NCBI GenBank assembly: GCA_000333855.2
Contig: CM007337.1
Span: forward strand, 462,648 to 526,647
Length of the DNA stretch: 64,000 nucleotides
Source of the DNA: Endotrypanum monterogeii
Taxonomy: Eukaryota; Euglenozoa; Kinetoplastea; Trypanosomatida; Trypanosomatidae
Reading direction: 5' to 3'
Each line of letters starts with the position of its first letter. The stretch's first letter is position 1. The notes beneath the pieces are model-generated. The model was not told the DNA's origin. It searched no databases and saw nothing but the letters and a program-made list of their open reading frames with translations. Shown here one piece after another: positions 59,717 to 64,000 of this stretch. A program made the position numbers and the translations under genes.

Positions 59717-61623
59717 GGCACTAGGCTCAAATGTTTCACGCCTCATCGAATAGCGCTACGTGGAGTACCTGGTTGTAGGAGTCTACCCCACCTCACCTCA
59801 CCCGTCACGCACACGCACAGCCAGAGATACACCTATCCATTATGTATTTATCTATTTTTTTTTCTCTACGTAGGTGGGTGCGCGTATGGTGGTACGATCC
59901 GCCACGCGGCCTTTCACCCGATTCGCATCATTCCTGTTTATATATATATATGCGCTCCCTAATCTCATTGATGTTTCTCAATCTTTACTTCGCCTTCAAT
60001 TCGTGAGTGCACACACACAGACACACACTTAAGCGCGCGCGTATGAATATCCTCCTCCCCCATTTTTTTTTTTTAAGGTGAGCGGGTGAAGGGTTCAGGT
60101 TTTTCGTGCACGTCTCGTATTCTCCTGGCATTCTTTACCCCACTTCACCTTTTCACTGCGGACGATATCTTTGATTTTCTTGGAGTGTACCCTAACTCCC
60201 ATGTTCTTCCCTTCAAAAGAGGGAGTAGTGAGGGCGGCGGCGGGGGGGGGGTTGGGGGGAGTTACAGGCAGCAACGTAGTAGAAAGTGCTGCATATAAAG
60301 TGGATGTGTAGACCTACAAATGTGGATGCGCGTGTGCTTTCTTATGTTTTCATGTCCCTCTACCTTTCTTCTTGATCGCTGGTCTATCCCCCCCCGCCCC
60401 CCCTCCCCCCGCCGCCCTCGCTCACTTTTTCCTTTTCTTGTTGTGTGTACATGTGTGCTTGTGTTTCTGCCCTCCACCCTGTTTTTTTTTCTCTTGCTTT
60501 TGTTTATTTCCCCCGACCCTTCATTTCATCGTCTTGAAGCTGTGCTTGACTATTCTCCTTTAAGTTGCTGCTTTATTGTTTATGACGATCGGCTGGTGTG
60601 ATTCATTGCTGTACACATTTCTGCTTTTTCTTTTCTCAGCTTCTCCACTTGGTGTGGTCTATTTTCGTTGTTCTTGCTCCCCTTCCCTCTGCTTGCGGTC
60701 TAACGAACGGTGAGGCAGCTTCTTTTGTGGCTCGTTCGCTATTCGCCCTTTTTTTTTGTACTTTTTCCGGGAGATATATACAGTTCTAAATATAATGTAG
60801 TGCATATATTTATATATACAGATATTATAACGTTCACGCCGTCTTAGCTTCAGTTGCCCCACATGCACGTACTTGGGGCCACCGTATTTTCTTGTGGTGG
60901 CCATAGATGTATATAATCTCAATCGAAGATTCACCTCCACACCCTTTTTCTCCCTACAAAAAAAAAGGTATATTAATATATATATATATATGTAATTGGA
61001 GACGCCTGGTGCGTTATATATCTTGCCCTGGCTTTCTCTCCTTTTTTTCCTGGCCGGTCGCTGTACACATCGCCAAGCGCGAGACAGTACTTTGGTTACA
61101 ACACAATCCTAGCACCTTACAGTTTTTTTCTAATTTTTAACAGGTCGATGATGATGATGATCGCCTTCATTTTTGTTCCATTTATTTTTTCCTTTTTTTA
61201 GTGTTAATTCGGAAGAGATTTTTCACTTTTCTCCCCTGTAAAGGTGTCACAGGTGCAAATAGGGGGGGGGCGAATGTGTGTGTGTGTGTGTGTGTGTCCG
61301 TCTGTCCGTCTGTGTGTGTGTGGCGGAGGGGGGGAGGGGGCGTTCGGTTCATCCGTTCATTTTTTTGTTTGTCTGTAGTTTTTTTTGCCCTTTTCTGCTC
61401 TTACCCTATGCGATCTTCGCAAGATTGCTGAGTTCCGAGAGTCGACGCCGCCAACTCGACTTTCCCCTTCGCCCCTCCCTCCCTCCCACCGCCGTTGTCC
61501 CTTTGTCTTCGACATCATTTTTTTTTCCTTCGGAATGTATCGAAACTGTCGCATCCTCATTTTTCTTTTTTCTTTTCCCTCCGAATGTTCTGTTGTGTTG
61601 CGGGCTATGCGATATCTGTTTAG

Positions 61624-61624
<1 letters not shown>

Positions 61625-61657
<33 letters not shown>
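61625..61657. repeat. (TG)n microsatellite
   Basis: Perfect TG repeat in the gene-free right flank. Confidence 0.95.
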
Positions 61658-63697
61658 CTGCGTCGGTGTTCTCTCACTTTCTACCGCTAATACTCACAAC
61701 ACAAGTTTTGCATTCTTCTTGTCTTAATTTGACCCTAGCGCCATGCTGTGTGTTGCTTCGTCGTGAGTGGAAGCTGTCTTCGCCTCACCAACACCGCACC
61801 TCGCATCACACCTCCCTGTTTTTTTCCCACTACGGGACCCTCTTTGATGCCTTCGTGCCAAACACTCACAACATAGGAGGGGAAATGCGGCAACGAAGAG
61901 TAGATGGGGGATACCTGCAATGAGGTCCTTGTGCGTGTGCCATGTCCGATGGATCCGCTGGAAAGCAAGTCACAATTGCATCCTCTATGGGCTGCAGCGT
62001 TTGGATGCATTCTACAAGCCTCACTCCACTCTCCCGTGACCGCTGACTGCTACAGGAGCGACAGTGCCAATGAGGCATGCTTAACCAGGGAGATGCAACC
62101 TGAACACGAGGCACAGTAGTGGATGTGCAGTATGCAAATGAGAAGAAATGCTTTTGGATCAGGTTTGAGGAGGAAGAGGTGCAGGGGAGGTGGAGTGGAC
62201 ATCGGCTGTAGCGCCGCTTGTTCCGCTGTTTGTTCCGCTGTGACTCAAATTCGTTGCCCGTCAGGGCGAGTGTGAGTGTGAAGTAAGGGTGTGTGTTTTG
62301 CGTAAAGTTAATCCTACTTGGCGTGACCGGGTGGCGGTTTATCAAACTTCCTATAAAATGTTAAGATGTCTTGCCTCCGTTCATGTGATTTGGTTTTTCT
62401 ATATCTTTCCTGTCTTCCTCGTTCCCCTCTCCCCCTTTTTCTTTCGACCGCGTCGATGTCCGTCAACCTTCATTCCCTCTCTTTCAATGCAGTACGCAGG
62501 TGGGAAATTGCGCCACCTGCGAAGATCTTGCGCACTTGTTGCCCCTCGACTTTTTTTAAAAGATTTTTCTTTTTGTTTTCCCCTGCTGCTTTCATTTTTC
62601 CCCTCTGTGTGCATGTTTTGATGCTTGTATTGATATCATTGATGGACAATATAGTTGCTCAGTCAGATACTTGATCTTCTCATCCTACAACAGCACACTC
62701 ACGCATAGTGTATTAACACCCTCCTCCCCCGCCTCACCGTCTGCTGCCTCCACGCCTTCATTCTCTCTTTTTTTAAATTTCATGTTTCTTATATATATTT
62801 CTACCTCCCACGAGTGGTATACCGCTTCTATTTACCTCCACCTCCGGTGTTGCCGCGATAGTGGGTGCGACTGTGACTGAATTTTTCTTGATCGCTTTTT
62901 CTCGCCTCCTCCCACTTTCACAAAATGCAGCACATAAAGCAGAAAACAATTTATAGCAGGGTATTTCCTCTGTCGTCTTCAATAAGGAAAGCAGAAAAGG
63001 GACGTCAACCGTTCATCTTGAGCTGTGTATATATCTCTTTATCTCCATTATATATATATATATATATGTTTTCTCAAGCGCGACAGCGTGTTGTGTGTTT
63101 GACGTACAGTGACAGATACTTTATCCCGCTTCGCTGGGTATCTTTCTCCCTCCTTTTTCTGTTCATTGAACACTGTGTAGTCGTACGATATATATGTATG
63201 AAATATGGCTATTACGTGTGTCTATTGAGTCCGATTATCCCCCCCCACAGACACACGCACACACGTGCATTGATTACCCACCGGCCGACTGGAATGGGAG
63301 GGGCGGGATATATCCACTCGCCTCAGGGGATACTCAAATATGTCGATTGTGATTATATAAATGACAGGGGAGAAGAAAAAAAAAAAGAGAAACAAAAGCC
63401 ACTCTCAAAGCAATAACCACGCAAACCTTTCAAATCGTGAGAAACGCATCGAGTTCTACGTGCACGAACGTGATGTGCCCATCCCCTCCTTTTTTTTTCT
63501 CTATCTCTTTATATCACGACAGCGTTACCATTTATTTTGCGAGTACACAGCTGCCGTTGGTTATTCCCGCATCGAGGACAGTCCACAGCTCTGATTAGCA
63601 TGTGCATCCTTTCCGCGAATGCCCCTCATCCTATTTTTCACCAAGTAAATTGGACGGCGGATCTTGCGGACATCCGATAAGAGTCGAGCAGTTGAAA

Positions 63698-63701
<4 letters not shown>

Positions 63702-63736
<35 letters not shown>
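63702..63736. repeat. (TA)n microsatellite
   Basis: Perfect TA repeat near the right end of the window. Confidence 0.96.
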
Positions 63737-63737
<1 letters not shown>

Positions 63738-64000
63738 GTGCGTGCATGTTGGCGTATAAATGTATCAGGAAAACATATGTAACGGTGCCTCACTTCACGT
63801 TACCCGCCTCTCCCTCTCTCTCCTCGCAACACTCGTTTTCATGCTGTTCGTCTATGGGTGTACCAGAGTGCGCTCGGTCTGGGTTGGCGACCTGCCTTAT
63901 TGTGTCGGGCTATTCAGAAGGGAGTGTGGTGGCTTAGAGAGGGGAGAACTAATGAAATAGTATGGGCTCTCCTGCACGCTAGGTGAGGGAAATGATGACC

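Larger units (their letters stand above)
59717..64000. other. 4.3 kb gene-free right flank
   Basis: No supportable CDS. Many T- and C/T-rich tracts lie on the + strand (for example 60370-60425, 60480-60515, 61485-61580 and 62565-62605), with (TG)n at 61276-61300 and 61625-61657 and (TA)n at 60969-60992, 63049-63067 and 63702-63736. A more complex island lies at about 61930-62290. The strand of the pyrimidine tracts suggests that + transcription continues, with the next gene beyond the window. Confidence 0.65.

Noticed and set aside
1..64000. CRISPR arrays, bacterial operons, insertion sequences
   Set aside because: The sequence is eukaryotic (trypanosomatid). The only regular repeats are microsatellites, with no spacer-repeat arrays or transposase genes.
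1..64000. A strand-switch region or gene on the minus strand
   Set aside because: Every supported gene and nearly all pyrimidine tracts are on the + strand, and no minus-strand frame has domain support.

Overview
The window comes from a trypanosomatid nuclear chromosome, most likely Leishmania or a close relative (Leishmaniinae). I see 14 protein-coding genes, all intronless, all on the + strand, and separated by long pyrimidine-rich spacers. This is the layout of one polycistronic transcription unit resolved by spliced-leader trans-splicing. Long (TA)n, (CA)n and (TG)n microsatellites fill the spacers, and coding sequence prefers G/C at third codon positions. One gene is a strong anchor: the UDP-sugar pyrophosphorylase is 630 residues, the length I recall for the L. 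major enzyme encoded on chromosome 17. The window is therefore probably syntenic with that chromosome. The species cannot be fixed from sequence alone.

Layout: 1-2354 no gene; 2355-4784 alpha/beta hydrolase with a long disordered tail; 6316-8511 PLAC8-like Cys-rich protein; 11587-13812 hypothetical coiled-coil protein; 15887-19870 ubiquitin-specific protease; 21036-22610 steroid 5-alpha-reductase family membrane enzyme; 23845-28044 orphan kinesin with armadillo and calpain-III-like domains (KIN-E type); 30728-31084 small protein with a probable mitochondrial presequence; 32230-35748 NSUN2/RsmF-like RNA m5C methyltransferase; 36744-40910 CEP164-like WW/coiled-coil protein; 42475-45855 XRN-family 5'-3' exoribonuclease with a C-terminal membrane segment and RanBP2-type zinc finger; 47557-49449 UDP-sugar pyrophosphorylase; 50158-52422, 54073-55509 and 57521-59716 three hypothetical proteins. 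A decayed reading frame lies at about 53282-53748. The last 4.3 kb holds no recognisable gene.

The genes do not form a functional operon, which is normal for trypanosomatids, where neighbours share transcription but not function. Two relate to the flagellum and cytoskeleton (kinesin, CEP164-like), two to RNA (XRN, m5C methyltransferase), and the rest to protein turnover and to lipid and sugar metabolism. Regulation should be post-transcriptional: each gene has a plausible polypyrimidine tract plus AG splice acceptor, and these decide several start codons. In at least four genes a (TA)n tract falls inside the predicted 5' UTR.

The most interesting observations are the XRN exonuclease fused to a membrane segment and zinc finger, the m5C methyltransferase with PPR-like N-terminal helices, the repeated (TA)n placement in 5' UTRs, and the decayed gene near 53.5 kb.
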